A stretch of 64,000 nucleotides of DNA, from NCBI GenBank assembly GCA_021904315.1, contig CM038907.1:21769223-21833222 (forward strand), given 5' to 3'. Positions 26,318 to 38,599 of this stretch are shown here, one piece after another (the stretch's first letter is position 1; each line of letters starts with the position of its first letter). The position numbers were made by a program, and so were the translations under genes. This DNA is from Sphagnum magellanicum (lineage: Eukaryota; Streptophyta; Sphagnopsida; Sphagnales; Sphagnaceae). The notes under the pieces were generated by a model. It made no database searches. It had not been told where the DNA came from and saw only the letters and a program-made list of their open reading frames with translations.

Positions 26318-26830
26318 TTTTTTTGTTGAAAATGATTATTTTTATAAAGGATATAATAGCTTAAAAAGGGCCTTTTATTTTGTTTTTGTTTTGTTGTTGT
26401 GGCAGGTTTTTTAATGCCTTTTTTCATTACAAAATGATTGTACTGCCCAAGCTTTGCATTTTTGCAAGCTTCCATTTATAGCTGTTCTCCCAAAAGCTTC
26501 ATGACTTGATTTCCTTGGCTTGCTGGAAGAAAACCATGGAAGCAAAACTGAGGAAACCTAGCCCATATGTGTGAATGAAGGGAAGAAGGGTATATACAAA
26601 AAAAAAAGCATTACATATGATATATGAATCTTGCACCCATGGAGGTCCTTCATTGATTTGTAAGGTGCCTTGGAGGTTACAAGGAAGATCCATCATCACC
26701 TTGGGCCATCATCACCTTGGGCATTACACAAGGGATTAATTAATGGCCATGGGTTAAGGGGGCATTCCCCAAAGGGGGGAGACAAAGATCAACTAGGCCT
26801 CTCCTAAAAGACTCTAATTTCAGGTGGAGG

Positions 26831-26960
26831 TTAACCCCGTAATGTAGTGGTTAACTTGGCCTCGACCTTACCGAGTTAACCAGTGTTGGTCTGGTATATG
26901 GGCGCGGCCTGATATCCAGTAACACTCGCAACAAGGACACTACCAGTCTCGTATGAGCAT
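26831..26960. other. GC-rich patch with an 11-bp inverted repeat beside the satellite
   Basis: An isolated GC-richer segment carries GGTTAACTTGG...CCGAGTTAACC (about 26850-26882), which could form a 10 of 11 base-pair stem. On the minus strand a TGGATATCAGG followed about 40 nt later by AGGTCGAGGCC vaguely resembles A- and B-boxes. No coding frame was seen. It may be the edge of a transposable element, but I cannot name it. Confidence 0.3.
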
Positions 26961-26984
26961 GGAGGCAATAGCAGCCTTAATAGT

Positions 26985-27655
26985 GGTATTCCAAAAGATT
27001 GCTTTGAATTGCAATTAGGGTTTTACATGTGTAGTGACGAATCCAAACATTCTAACATTTCTCTTCGTAATTAGAACATTGCATTCTAAAAGATTGCTTT
27101 GAATCACAATTAGGGTTTTACATGTGTAGTGATGAATCCAAACATTCTAACATTTCTTTTCGTAATTAGAACATTACATTCTAAAAGATTGCTTTGAATT
27201 ACAATTAGGGTTTTATGTCTATAGTGACGACAAATCCAAACATTCTAACATTTCTTTTCGTAATTAGAACATTGCATTCTAAAAGATGGCTTTGAATTAG
27301 AATTAGGGTTTTATATGTCTCTAGTGACGACAAATCCAAACATTCTAACATTTCTCTTTGAAATTAGAACATTACATTCTAAAAGATTGCTTTGAATTAC
27401 AATTAGGGTTTTACATGTGTAGTGACAAATCCAAACATTCTAACATTTCTCTTCGTAATTAGAACATTGCATTCCAAAAGATTGCTTTGAATTACAATTA
27501 GGGTTTTACGTGTGTAGTGACAAATCCAAACATTCTAACATTTCTTTTTGTAATTAAAACATTGGATTCTAAAGATTGCTTTGAATTAGAATTAGGGTTT
27601 TATATGTCTATAGTGACGACAAATCCAAACATTTTAACCCTTCTCCTTGTAATTT
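26985..27655. repeat. Satellite-like tandem array, about 96-bp unit, 7 copies
   Basis: The core GCTTTGAATT..AATTAGGGTTTTA recurs at 27001, 27096, 27191, 27289, 27389, 27484 and 27578, giving periods of 95, 95, 98, 100, 95 and 94. Each unit continues with AGTGACGAATCCAAACATTC, TAACATTTCT, TAATTAGAACATT and ATTCTAAAAG. Copies differ by a few bases, and some carry a 3-6 bp insertion (TGTCT, GACGACAA). Open frames here are repeat read-through. Confidence 0.9.
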
Positions 27656-28124
27656 TCTTGGGAGTAGAGAATTCTTTCCATTTAGAGCTCTATTATTCTA
27701 AACAAGCATGTATTTATGGGATCCCATTACAGAAGTTGAACTGCATGCAAATGGGAAGGACAAGAGACTAGAGTTGTGAGGACTGCAAGTACAAAGAGAT
27801 CCCACTAGTAGCCTTGCAATTGTCAAGGCGAGTGAGTATCCCTAATTTTTGTCTTCACTTGTAATGGTAGCAAAAGCACATGGATGAACTATATACTAGG
27901 TACTATGTCTTTTGGTTGAAGGAAAACAAAAATGGTAACCATATGGTATGGTGTGCTTGAAATTTAAGCAACTAAAATTTATGGATGCTACTAAGAAAAA
28001 AATCTCTTTCATTTCTTGCTACAATATCATTATCATTTAGAGAACATAGCATTTACAACAAAATTTGCAAGTCTACTAAATTTCACTATACCCAATACGG
28101 ATAACTTGAGCTCCCTTTTTGTCA

Positions 28125-28508
28125 CGCACTACCCAATGACAATTTTCCTTCTTATTATACTTTCATATGATTAATATCAATAGTTCATCATTATTTATCT
28201 CAATGTCAAATTTAATTATAATTAATATAAATATCATGAACATGAAAAGACACATGTTAATTTGTTCTTTTTCATATTTATGTTGGTGAGTAAGGAAAGG
28301 GATGAAATAGTTATAAAGATAAAAGATAGTTATTAAGAAAGCAATGAGACAATAATAATAATAATAATAATAAGTAGTTATGAGGAAGAAAGTGAGGTAA
28401 TTAAGCTTGGAAAATGTGATAATTATATTTGGAAAATGTCTTTGGAATTGTCTAGGAAAGATTATAGAAAACCACCCATATATCAATCCCCTGAAATTCT
28501 CGTCATTG
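28125..28508 (-). repeat. Dispersed non-autonomous element, copy B (inverted)
   Basis: Reverse complement of the family described at 18,457-18,890. It reads GACGAGAATTTCAGGGGATT at the high end and AGGAAAATTGTCATTGGGTA at the low end. An internal AAT triplet run (28351-28372) has expanded inside it. An apparent 145-codon frame on the minus strand is only the AT-rich body of the repeat. Confidence 0.65.
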
Positions 28509-29059
28509 GATTTGATTTTCTTATTATCAAAAAAAAAAAAAAAAGACCATTTCCATAGTACATTAAGGTAGATTGTGCCAATAAGTATTGAAACAAACAA
28601 TTTGACTCAAACATTTAAATAAACTTTTTATTTTTCACATTCACTTAATTGTGCACATAATAGTGCAAAACACTAAATTTTTTATAAAAAAATCAATCCG
28701 CTGAAAACAGAAAAAAAGAAAAAGAAAAAGAACAAAGGAAAAAAAAAACACCTTCAGTTTTCTTGTCCTCACAATTATAAATCAAATCATTTACTAAACC
28801 TAAATAAATAAATAAATAAATAAATATTTTCGGCTTCTTCTTTGTTTTTACTGACAACAAAAATTGATAAAAATTTGAAAAAATCAACTCATTTTTAGTT
28901 CAACCCAATTTTGGTCCGGGTAGATTCTGAAAATTCCAAAACTCCAGTCTTTTTATGGTGGCCAATCCGGTATGTACGTATCCCACTATCTATCGATGTA
29001 TTGTACACTCTTCTTGTACGTGTGAAAGTACACACACATGCGTGTAAGTACGTATTTCA

Positions 29060-29401
29060 GGTATTGTATAAATACACATGTGTATAAATGTACATACGTG
29101 TTTTACGTACATACATACATATTTACATATGTATTTATGTACGTATGTATGTATGTAGAGGAGAGGGGAGGAGGACGCGAGCGAGCGAGCGAGCGAGCGA
29201 GCGAGCGACAGTCGTGGGAACTGTGCGTGATGATTGTGTCGCCGAGCCTGAATGAGTGGGGCGATGATGGGGGAGGGAGGAAGAGCGGGCGAGAAATTAC
29301 AATGAGAGAATGGAATCGTATTCGTGAATGAATCATGATAACCCAAATCTCCACAACCAAAACAAATCCTATGTTGCAGCGCAAAGTAGTGTCGTCACAT
29401 T

Positions 29402-29440
<39 letters not shown>

Positions 29441-30068
29441 CGGGAATCAGCAACAGGCAAGCGGCAGTAAAGCTGGGCGGTAAAATCTGCGGTAGCGCCC
29501 CCCAAAGGTGGCGGAGAGAGAGAGAGAGAGAAAAGGTCCAAGGATAGCAATAGCGGCTTGATGTATGCATTGCCGCAATGGGGATTTGCAAGTTTGTAAG
29601 TTGAGAAGTAGCAGTAGTAGTAGTGGTAGTGGTAGTAGTCAAAGAGGTGGTTGTTGTTGTTGTTGTTTTGGTGGTTTTGAAGGGGGGGGGGGAGAAGAAC
29701 ATAAAACACTGTAGCTAGTGGAACAATAGATGTGGTTTGGGCAGTTGTAGACAATGGACGAAGAGTGCAACAGGAAGAGGTTGTGGCTTCAGGGGGAGTA
29801 TCGACAATGTCGGTGTCTTACCACCAGGATCGGTGTGCAGGATCCTCGGGCTCGCATTAAGAAGGAATGTGCAGGAACCACCGGCTCGTTCTCTTCCTCC
29901 TCCTCCTCATCATATCGCTGGTGAGGATGATGGTGATGATGAGGTTGATGATGATGATTAGTGCATGATGCAGAAAGTGGTGCAGCGATCAATAGCATTA
30001 AGTACTCCTCTTTTGTTTTCTTTTGTCCTTTTCCGTGTCCATGTCCAGTCTTTATAACAACGCGTGAA

Positions 30069-30108
<40 letters not shown>

Positions 30109-30794
30109 GGGGGAGAGTAGGAGAGCATTGAAGGTGCGTGATCAGTGAAGCCAACCTTGTGGGGAATAAAAAAATATTTTCTAGCAGCTGCGAGGAGGAG
30201 GAGGAATCACTGACTAGTGTCGATTGCTTCTGCACGCAAAACAGTGCGCAACTGGGTCTCTGTTTGTCGTGCAGTCTCGCGGGTCCTCCGAGTTTTGTGG
30301 TGAAGAAGAAGACGAAGACGAAGAAGAAGCTCCGGATCTTCCTTTTTGCATTGCGTATCTATCTATCTACCTATCTATCTTTCAACAGACCTGTAAATCA
30401 ACAACAAACCATTTTCTCTTTTGTCTAGAATCCTTGACGATGATTTTCGTGGCCGAGAGCTGCTGCAGCTAGTTCCCGCGATCATCCCTGCTTGCAAGCA
30501 GTTGTGAAATTCCATTCCAGATTGGGAAATGGCTGCTGGTTGTAGATGGATGAGGAGGAAGCCGAGGGGTTCAAGGAGACCTACTCCCTCAGCATTTGGC
30601 AACAGTACTAGTTATATTCACTGCAGCAAGCAACGAAGCTTGTACTACAAAAACAACACTCTGGGATCATCGTCACATTGCTAGTATTCACAGACATTGA
30701 AGCAAGCAAGCAAGCCACAGAGAGAGAGAGAGAGAGTACCTAGTGGAAGGAAGCAAGGAAGAAGCAGCAGCATCAGCAAGAGCTGGGAGTTGTT
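29060..30794 (+). promoter_or_regulatory. Upstream/leader region of the LONGIFOLIA-like gene with GA and GAGC repeats
   Basis: This stretch is richer in G and C than the DNA before it. It carries an 8-unit GAGC run (29177-29208) and GA runs at 29404-29437, 29514-29531, 30072-30107 and 30720-30736, the last ending about 60 nt before the start codon. A TATAAATA at 29067-29074 is a possible TATA box. GA repeats near plant promoters and in 5' leaders are known targets of BPC (GAGA-binding) factors. Open frames here are short, overlap on both strands and are made of repeat-encoded residues, so I read the region as promoter plus a long, possibly spliced 5' UTR. The transcription start cannot be placed from sequence alone. 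Confidence 0.45.
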
Positions 30795-33700
30795 ATGACG
30801 GGAATCTTCCATCTCTTTGGTCGCAAGAATGGTGCCAAGAAAGGCAGTGGCAATGGTACTACTGCATTTCCATCTTTCTTCCCTCATGTCCTAGTTCTTC
30901 ATTTTCCATGCACACTTTCTCTTTGGTGATGATGATGATGATGATGCTCCTCTGTACGTGTGTGTGTGTGTGTTCCATGAGCAGGACATGCTGGGAGCCA
31001 GGATCCAAGCGCTATTCCTGCATACTACATGGTATGAACCTTTCTTCTTCTTCTCCCAGCTCTCTCTGTTGTTGGATCTTTTGAGAGTTGAGAGCTTTTG
31101 TGGAGTTGTTTGTGCCTTTTTGGAGAGAGTTGCAGCTTTCTTCAGAGCTTGGGTGACACAGATTTGTGGCTCTTTTGACTAGAGAGTCTAGCTTCTTCAG
31201 AGATCCTTAGTGGGGATTTTTCTAAACTGGCCTGTTTCTTGTGCATGCGCATTGGGCAATTGTCTGTTGTGATGATGATGCTAGTTTTTTTGTTTTTCTT
31301 CATCTCCGTATTCACTTTGGTAGAAGATTTACTGAAGAAGATGAATTGGGTTTTATTGCTCATGCTGTCCCAGTTTCAAGATGTGGCGGCAGTGGCAACA
31401 GCAGCGGCAGCAGCACAGAGGAGGGTTACACTGGATGGAGGTCTTATTAAACCAAAGGCAGGAATGGAGACACCGAGAGTGGATGCTCGTAGGGCATCTG
31501 TTGACAACGGTGAAGTAGCAAAGTCCTTGGCTGAAAAGAACAAAGATGCACAGCTCTTGGCAGGTAACCAGAAACCACAACCAGCTCGCATCTCATTGGA
31601 CTCTAGACCAAAACCTGGGCTATCTTTCTATTTCAAAGAAGAGGCTCCTGCCACCGAAAGCTCTGCAGAACCTGTTGATGCAAAAGAAGAAGAACCCTCT
31701 GGAAACTCATTCAGCAGTGGTCTCCTTCAACAGCAGCAGCAACAAAGCAACTCGGATTCTTCTCCATTGGCAGTGTCAGCCAGGGCAGCTTCTGTCGTCA
31801 AGAGAACAATGCTGCCAGCAAAGCCTGAGGAGAAAGAGAAGAAAACAGCATCTCGTGATTTCAGAGGCATTTTCAAAGGATCATTCCTGAGGAGAGAACC
31901 AAAGGCAGCAGTGGATAACAACACCACCACCACCAACAAGATCAACCAACAACAAGAAGCTTCTCCTGGATCTTCTTCATTCAAGGATGGTACAAGGTCA
32001 CACAAGGATTCTCCAGAGCTGCCTCCAAAGGAGGAGCTTGAATTGTCGCTTGCTTTGGCTCACTTAGCTCAAGATGCATGGTTAGCAGATGTCAGGGATA
32101 ATAACCAGCTTTCTGGCAACAACAGGTCTGCTGAAAGCTCTAGGAGCTGGAGCAATTGTGGAAGAGATGGGTTGCCGCCGCAGCGGCTGACAGTAGAACT
32201 CAGAGAAGGCCCACACTTATCATCATCACAAAATAATGGCAATTCACAAGTGTCCATCAGTGATGATCATCATCCACAAAGTTTCTCTTCTTCCCTTGGA
32301 AACCATGGCTGTGATCCTGTTGAGGGGTGGAGCATGGCAGCTCCCGCAGCACAGGTGCTTGACTTCAGGGAGATGAAGTTAATGCCAAGAGGTGGCAGTG
32401 GTGGTGCAAGGAGAGATAAGGATCAAATGTTTTTGGATGGGAAGAAAGGTGGTTTTTCCAGGCTAATGTCTCTTGATGCGTCTAAAGTGGCTATGTCACC
32501 ATCGTCATTGTCATCATCAAGGCTTTCAGTAGATGGAAGACTTGAACAAGTGAGTCAACCATCAGCGATGCAGAATCGTCTCTCGACTGATGGAAGAGAT
32601 GCACCACCACCAACAACCCGCAGCAGCAAGAATCATAGTCTGGTTGGGGATCTGGCTGGTCATCATACTTCACATCATCTCCCTGATGTTGAGACTGCCA
32701 CAGACTGTTCACAAAAGAGAGAGAGGGAGCTCTTCTGGGAAGGCAATGGTGAAGGCACATCATATAGGTCACGTGCATCAACTGTTGTCGCTCGATTGAT
32801 GGGTCTTGACAATCTTCCCAACTTTGATGTGGTTCCAGTGCCCCATCCTGGTGGCAGGTCTCCAGCAAGGGAGTTCAAACAGCAGTGGAAGAATACCCAC
32901 ACTTATGCTCCAGAGGAATCTTCCTCACTCTCAAATTTCGACAATTTTCAAAGCATCACGAAGCACCCTACAGACAAGCTTCCACAGCTGAAAGACACAT
33001 CTTTGATACAAGGATTGAATTTTGCTGTACTTACACCAGGAGACAAGCACCAGCAAGCAAGGAGGAATTTGCCTTCAAATCCACTCAACCAGTTCCACTG
33101 TGAGAGTCCTCCAGTGTATGAGAACACTGGACAACAACAACAAGCAGCAGTATTGTCACCAAAGCCCCTGCCAAGTTCACCAAAGTACAATCTGATGGAA
33201 GGGATGCCACAAGTAGTAAAACATGCAATTCAACATCCGCCTCCTGAAGGATTTCTGTCTGGTGATATGGATCAACGCTTACGCCAACTGCGCTTGCGGA
33301 ACTATATCCAGGAACGCAAGACGCTGAAACAGATTCTGGAAGCCATGCGTCTCAAAGGTCTCCTTCACCCTCACTCTCCTACTGTCAACACCAAAGATCT
33401 GAAATCTGAAGGCGTAGCAAGATCACTGTTCCAACAACACAAGGTACCTCAGGAGGAGTGCTCCACGTCATTTTTTGTGAAGCTGCCGTCACAGCAGGTC
33501 CTTGATCTGTCCAAGTACAATGAAACTCCAAAAGATACAGCGATTCAAGATGGAGGTGGTGGTGGTGGTGTTCCACCAGTAGAAGAAGAAGATGATGAGG
33601 AGACATTGAACTTCAAGGACAAAAGACTTTCTGAGTCAGTTCACGCAGAACGAGCATTCAATGGAGGTGCATCTATTGTGGTGATGAAACCTGTCTCTGT

Positions 33701-36700
33701 GAAGACTGCCTCCAAGTTACCTTTGTCTTTGAGACCTTGTGTGGAATTGCCTGTAAGCGAAGAATCAGAAAGTGTGTCAACAACAATGTGTGCATCCAGC
33801 ATGCCAACAATGTTGGCTACAACTCAAGCCTCTGAAAGAGACAGGGCAAAGCTTGACAGGTTTGTTTTACTCTTCTTGCCTTGATGATGTTACAATACAA
33901 TTATCTCCTCACCTCTGCCAAAAAAAAAAGAAAACCACAGCTTGGAAAACCTGTGAAGAAGGAGCAACTGCAAGCAAGCACAGACCAGCTGCAAGCTTGT
34001 CTTCTCTTTTATTTCTTGTGTCTTTTTCAGTGTGGAACATGGGGGGTGTATGTTGTTGCCATTGCAGGGGCGTTAGTACAAGGAACACAAGTGCTAGAGG
34101 TGCAATGAGCCAGAAGCCATTAAGGTCCTCATCCCAGGAACTGAAGAATGGGCTGAATACAAAAGAAGCTCTTCCAATTTATGCAAGATCCCGACACCAA
34201 CGCACAGTACCTGCTGCTGCCCGCACTGTGAAAGTCTCGAGTGATGTATCAGAGTTAGCTCTGCATGATGTGACCCCCAAGGGTACAACAAGATCAGAGT
34301 CCTACTTGGTGACAAAACTCCGACAAGGCAAAGAGACAAGTCCTTTGAAGCCCAGCAACAACAACAACAACAGCATGACTAAAAGTGCATTTGGTAGCAC
34401 GATTACGCAAGTTGATAGTGGTGGTGGGAAAGTGCGAGCAAAATCCACCACCAAAGACCATGAAGATGCTAGAGTTGCAACACCTGCCTCAAGACGACAG
34501 TTGAATTCTGGTAGAGAATTTGAGAAAAGGAAAGTGAGCATTGAGCCGCCACCTCCAAATGTGAAGACATTGACACGAAGCAAATCTGATTCTAGGCTTG
34601 TCTCCAATTACTCTGAGAGATCTGTTTCACCCGAGCCCTGGAGCAGATCTCAGACTGGTGGGAAGACTGGGGAAAACACACTTCCCCGAAGCAACAACAA
34701 GCATACAACAAGTGGAAGGGTAGTAGTAGTTCGTGAAAAACAACAACAAGCAGCTGTTGACAAATCCCGATTTCCACATTCTACCAATATGGAATTAGTG
34801 GTGGGTACAGCTGCTGTTACAAAACTCAATGCTAACGATGACAACAATGATGATCCTGGTAAACTTGAGTCAGCCGCAGAGTTGCTGTACAAGGGAAGTG
34901 CAAACCAAATGGACTCTCCGATCTTGGAGAGAATACCGATTTCAGAGCTGGTTGTAGTCATGTCGCCTCCATTTTCATTACTAGACAACTGCAGACCAAA
35001 AGTTGTCAAAACTCTTCCAACAGAGAAGAAGCTCTTGTTGGGTCACCAAGACAAACAAGACAAAGAAGAAGAGGCGACACTGTGGTGCATGCTGCAAGAC
35101 TCAACTACAACACCTTGCACCAAAAGCTACCTCATGGAATCCTACAGGGGTGGCAATTGCAAGGTGACTGGCAGTGCTGCTGCCTCCTTGATAGGACAAA
35201 ACTCAGCTGCTGCTACTACAGCCTACGGAGTTCCAAAGCAAGAGGTATGTGGGAAGGATCATTATCATCATCATTCCCTTTGAATTTACATGTTTCTTTC
35301 CAATGTGAAGCTCGTGAGGAGTGCATGTATCTTTGTGTACAAAGCTCGACATGGTATGGATTTGCTCTTGAGACTATAGCAACTGAAGTGAATCTCTGGC
35401 TATGTGGCCTTTGTGAAATGTATGCTCAACAGGAAGTTTTGGTAAAGAAACCTCATGCACTCCAAGAGTGTGAGGGTGGACAACTTGTTGAAAGTGCAGA
35501 GCAGCCGAGCCCAGTCTCGGTGCTTGATAACACTCATTTTCAGGAACACGAATTCACACCAGACCTGGAGCTTGCAAAAGCAAACTGTGTTTCCAGCTTT
35601 CATGGTGAACATACAATAATACCCATACTCTCATGAATCTTCTTCTTCTTCTTGTATCTCTCTTCCTCATCAAACTGTTTCTTCTTTGAACTTCATCATC
35701 AAACTGTCTGAACGATGCATCAATCCACTTTGCATTTGTTGTCTATTGCAGATGGGATTCAAGTAGTTAAGACTGAAAGAGCATGGGCAACAACAACTCA
35801 AGAAAGAACATGCAATTCTGCAGTAGCAAGAAATTTGTCAACCACAACAGCGCATCCTTCTGAAGAGAATACACTGGCTGAGAATGCTGACAATAATCCA
35901 CTCAAGGACTTATTCAGTGCAGTTGCACGATCACTTGACCTTGATGATCAAGACTCTTACCTCAACAAACCGACAATGGAAATACAGGTGCCATACATAA
36001 CTGACATCACAGGTGCCATCCCAATTGCACCTGCTGCTGCTCATTCGCTGGCATCTCTCCAGCTCATGAGGAAAGATGATGATAGGGGATACGTAAGGCA
36101 CATTATGGTGGTGTCTGGTGTCACTGAAGAAGAATGGAGCTCTCTGAATGAGTTGTGGCCTCCTGAGTCAGGGCAGCAGATCATCAACACATTTGTATAT
36201 GATCAAACCGAGGAGCATTTGGAGCTTTTGGAAGAATCCACAAACACCCAAAATGTTTACCTTGGTGATGTAGATGAGGAACAAGAACGACAACAAATGC
36301 TCCACAAAAAACGCACCCTCAACCGCCGCATCTTATTTGACAGTGTGAATGACATTTTGTTGAGAATTTTGAACCGGTATTTGAATCACCACCCACACAA
36401 ATGGAGAACAATGATGTCAACATCACCATGTCTTCTTCGCAAGAAATCCACAGGCGAAAAACTAGTGCAAGAGGTTTGGGGAGAAATCCAAGAAATTGTT
36501 TCTGCAGCAGCATGTGGCGGTGACTTCCTTTGCACTATTTTCCAGAAGGACTTCGCTCAAAAGGGCGAGATGTGGTTAGATTTGTCAGCGGAGCTTGGCA
36601 AATTGGGTACAGAGATGGAGGATTTGATTTTTGACGAGATGCTTGATGAACTTGTTGACGACATGATGTCACAATTGTATGTCTGGAGTAATCGCACAGA

Positions 36701-36728
36701 TCGGTACAACATCATCCGGATGACTTGA
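30795..36728 (+). CDS. LONGIFOLIA/TRM-like protein, six coding exons, 1,639 aa
   Basis: Coding exons, inferred from GT-AG sites and matching phases: 30795-30855, 30985-31031, 31374-33859, 34068-35244, 35433-35604, 35752-36728 (TGA). They sum to 4,920 nt, 1,639 codons plus stop. Residues 1-8 read MTGIFHLF, the usual N-terminal motif of LONGIFOLIA/TRM proteins. VVARLMGL (about 507-514) is the DUF3741 motif. EQPSPVSVLD (about 1280-1289) is another family motif. A DUF4378 domain runs from about 1425 (DRGYVRHIM) to the C terminus (EMEDLIFDEMLDELV). Known relatives recruit TON1 and the TON2/FASS phosphatase to cortical microtubules and control cell elongation; the same role here is inferred. Between motifs the protein is low in complexity (runs of Ala, Gln, Asn, Ser, Gly) and is far longer than Arabidopsis LNG1/2 (roughly 900-1,000 aa). 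Exons 1 and 2 are the least certain, because they rest on motif and phase only. Family assignment is firm. Confidence 0.88.
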
Positions 36729-38003
36729 ATGTACATTATACCCCCCACAAATTTCTAGAATAGTAAAAACGCCAAAGACACACAAAAGGGGCTCAGGTTT
36801 TACATACAATTATGTGCCCTTTTCCTTCAATAGAGTTTAAGGACATTTTAAGGATTTCTTGAGTTCTCTCCATAAACTGATCATCTGTAGCCCCTTCATG
36901 AACAAAGTTTCATCAACACATTAAAACCACACAGGTCTTTCTGCCAATTGCTCTTGGCAAAGCTATTTGATTGTGTGATTCAATGAAGTTTTATGAGCCT
37001 AAAGATATGCAGATCTCAAGGTGGAAGGAGTGAGAGGCAACTCATGCTTACAAGAGGTGGCTTACACATACATGTTCAAAATGGATTGTCAAGATGCAGA
37101 CACACAAGCTTTGAATGGGTCCAAAGGACAAAGTAAAAACCTAAAAATGTGGTTGCAAAGAGTGAGAAATCCCCTTTCATAAGAGTTTATCATCTCCATT
37201 CACACTTTGAAAGTAAAACTCATTTGCACCTCTCTCTTGTTAATGGGATATAATCAAGAGGGAAAGAGCATTTGCATCTTTGTAGGAGTTGGGATACAAT
37301 TTTGGCTTGAATTGGGAACCAATTTGTGTGCAATGGCTTGAGAACTAACCCTAACTCTTCAGGATAGGATGTTTATTCTATTTCCTTTTATACTCAACAC
37401 ATGGTATAAGGTTTCACCATTAATTCCTTTGGATCTTGATAAGAAAGTTGGTACATTGGGACTTTGAGAAACATTGTGTAGAAAAATGTGTAAAACAAAA
37501 ATAAATATGAAGTAAATTGATAAATGACAATAATGATAGTTGTCATTATGTGTAGGATGTTCTCAAAATGTAGGGCTCGATTTGGCCTTACCAAGGTGTT
37601 TTTTTTTGGTTGGAGATTTTGATATTCTAAATGAATGTCTATTGTGATTGCAAAGTGGAAGTATTGCTAGTTAGAAAACATAGGTTAATGCAATTTTAGT
37701 TTGCTACTTATGTTCAAAATTAATAGTTGAATGGTTATAAAACACAAATTGTTTTCAAGTAAAATTTGGTTATAGAGCATGCATTATAACACATTCAATT
37801 GACAACAACAATTTTAATGTTCATCACAAAAGTTCATTATGCAATATTATGAAATAGCTACTCCAAGTAGCTCTTGAACAATAATTAAACTTCAAAACTA
37901 CTAAAGTTGAAATGTTCTAACATAGGCATATGGTTTCTTAAACCTATTGCTCTTCCACTAATTTTTTCCTTAAGTTTAATTTTTTTTTCAAAAATCAAAA
38001 TTC
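36729..38003. other. 3' flank of the LONGIFOLIA-like gene
   Basis: The first few hundred bases should be 3' UTR. I noticed no canonical AATAAA in the first 250 nt. The rest is AT-rich, without a gene. Confidence 0.5.
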
Positions 38004-38400
38004 TAGTGATGAGAATTTCGAAAAACTAATATATGGCTGATTTTCAATAGTTTTTGGTGATCTCCTTATTGATTTTGCATAGTCCTTCCTAGGGTCGTCC
38101 TCAGACAATGCTAGAGACATTTCCAAATATAACTACTTCATTTCCTTCTTAATAACTATCTCTTTGTTTTTAACTTATCTCATTTTCCCCCTAATAATTA
38201 TATTTTGTTTTTGTAACTATTTCACCTCTTTCTTTACCAACCAACATGGATATGAAAAGACAAATTAAAATGTGCCTTTTCATGTTCATAATATTTATAT
38301 TAATTAAAAATAAATTTGACATTAACATAAATAATGATGAATTATCGATAATCGTTTGGAAACATAATAAGAAGGAAAATCATCACTTGTAATGTGTAAC
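38004..38400 (+). repeat. Dispersed non-autonomous element, copy C
   Basis: Third member of the family at 18,457 and 28,125, starting GTGATGAGAATTTCGAAAAA and ending near AATCATCACTTGTAATG. The same internal landmarks occur in the same order. It lies 1.3 kb after the LONGIFOLIA-like gene. Confidence 0.68.
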
Positions 38401-38599
38401 AATGTGAAGCCCAAATATTCTAAGCACTAAACTTATGACCAAGAACATAATATGAAACATCTGACTTGTAAACATATGAATCTAAAAAACGATGAAGATT
38501 AATCTTAGGTGTGGTATTAATAATGTCATAATACCTTTACAGCTTTAGCACAAATTACATTATCTTTGGAAATGTTAAACCTTCTATAAAAAAAGTTTT

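Noticed and set aside
26131-26364. 77-codon frame through the G-tract
   Set aside because: The Gly-rich middle is encoded by the G run; the flanks show no domain.
28163-28600. 145-codon minus-strand frame
   Set aside because: It lies almost wholly inside the dispersed non-coding element, copy B, and its residues (Phe, Ile, Tyr runs) reflect AT-rich triplets.
29103-29754. Frames of 119-199 codons on the minus strand rich in Thr, Ser and Leu
   Set aside because: They are translations of GA, GAGC and GTT microsatellites before the LONGIFOLIA-like gene, with several overlapping frames and no domain.
29789-30235. 148-codon minus-strand frame
   Set aside because: SLSLSL and EEEE/HHHH runs come from the GA and GAT repeats; it overlaps the probable leader of the plus-strand gene.
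31239-33884. Single 881-codon frame taken as a complete protein starting at 31239
   Set aside because: Its first 45 residues read through an intron. The acceptor at 31373, the family motif in upstream exons and the donor at 33859/33860 show that it is only the third exon.
33772-35283. 503-codon frame as a separate gene
   Set aside because: It overlaps the third-exon frame and is exon 4 of the same gene (34068-35244) with intron read-through at both ends.
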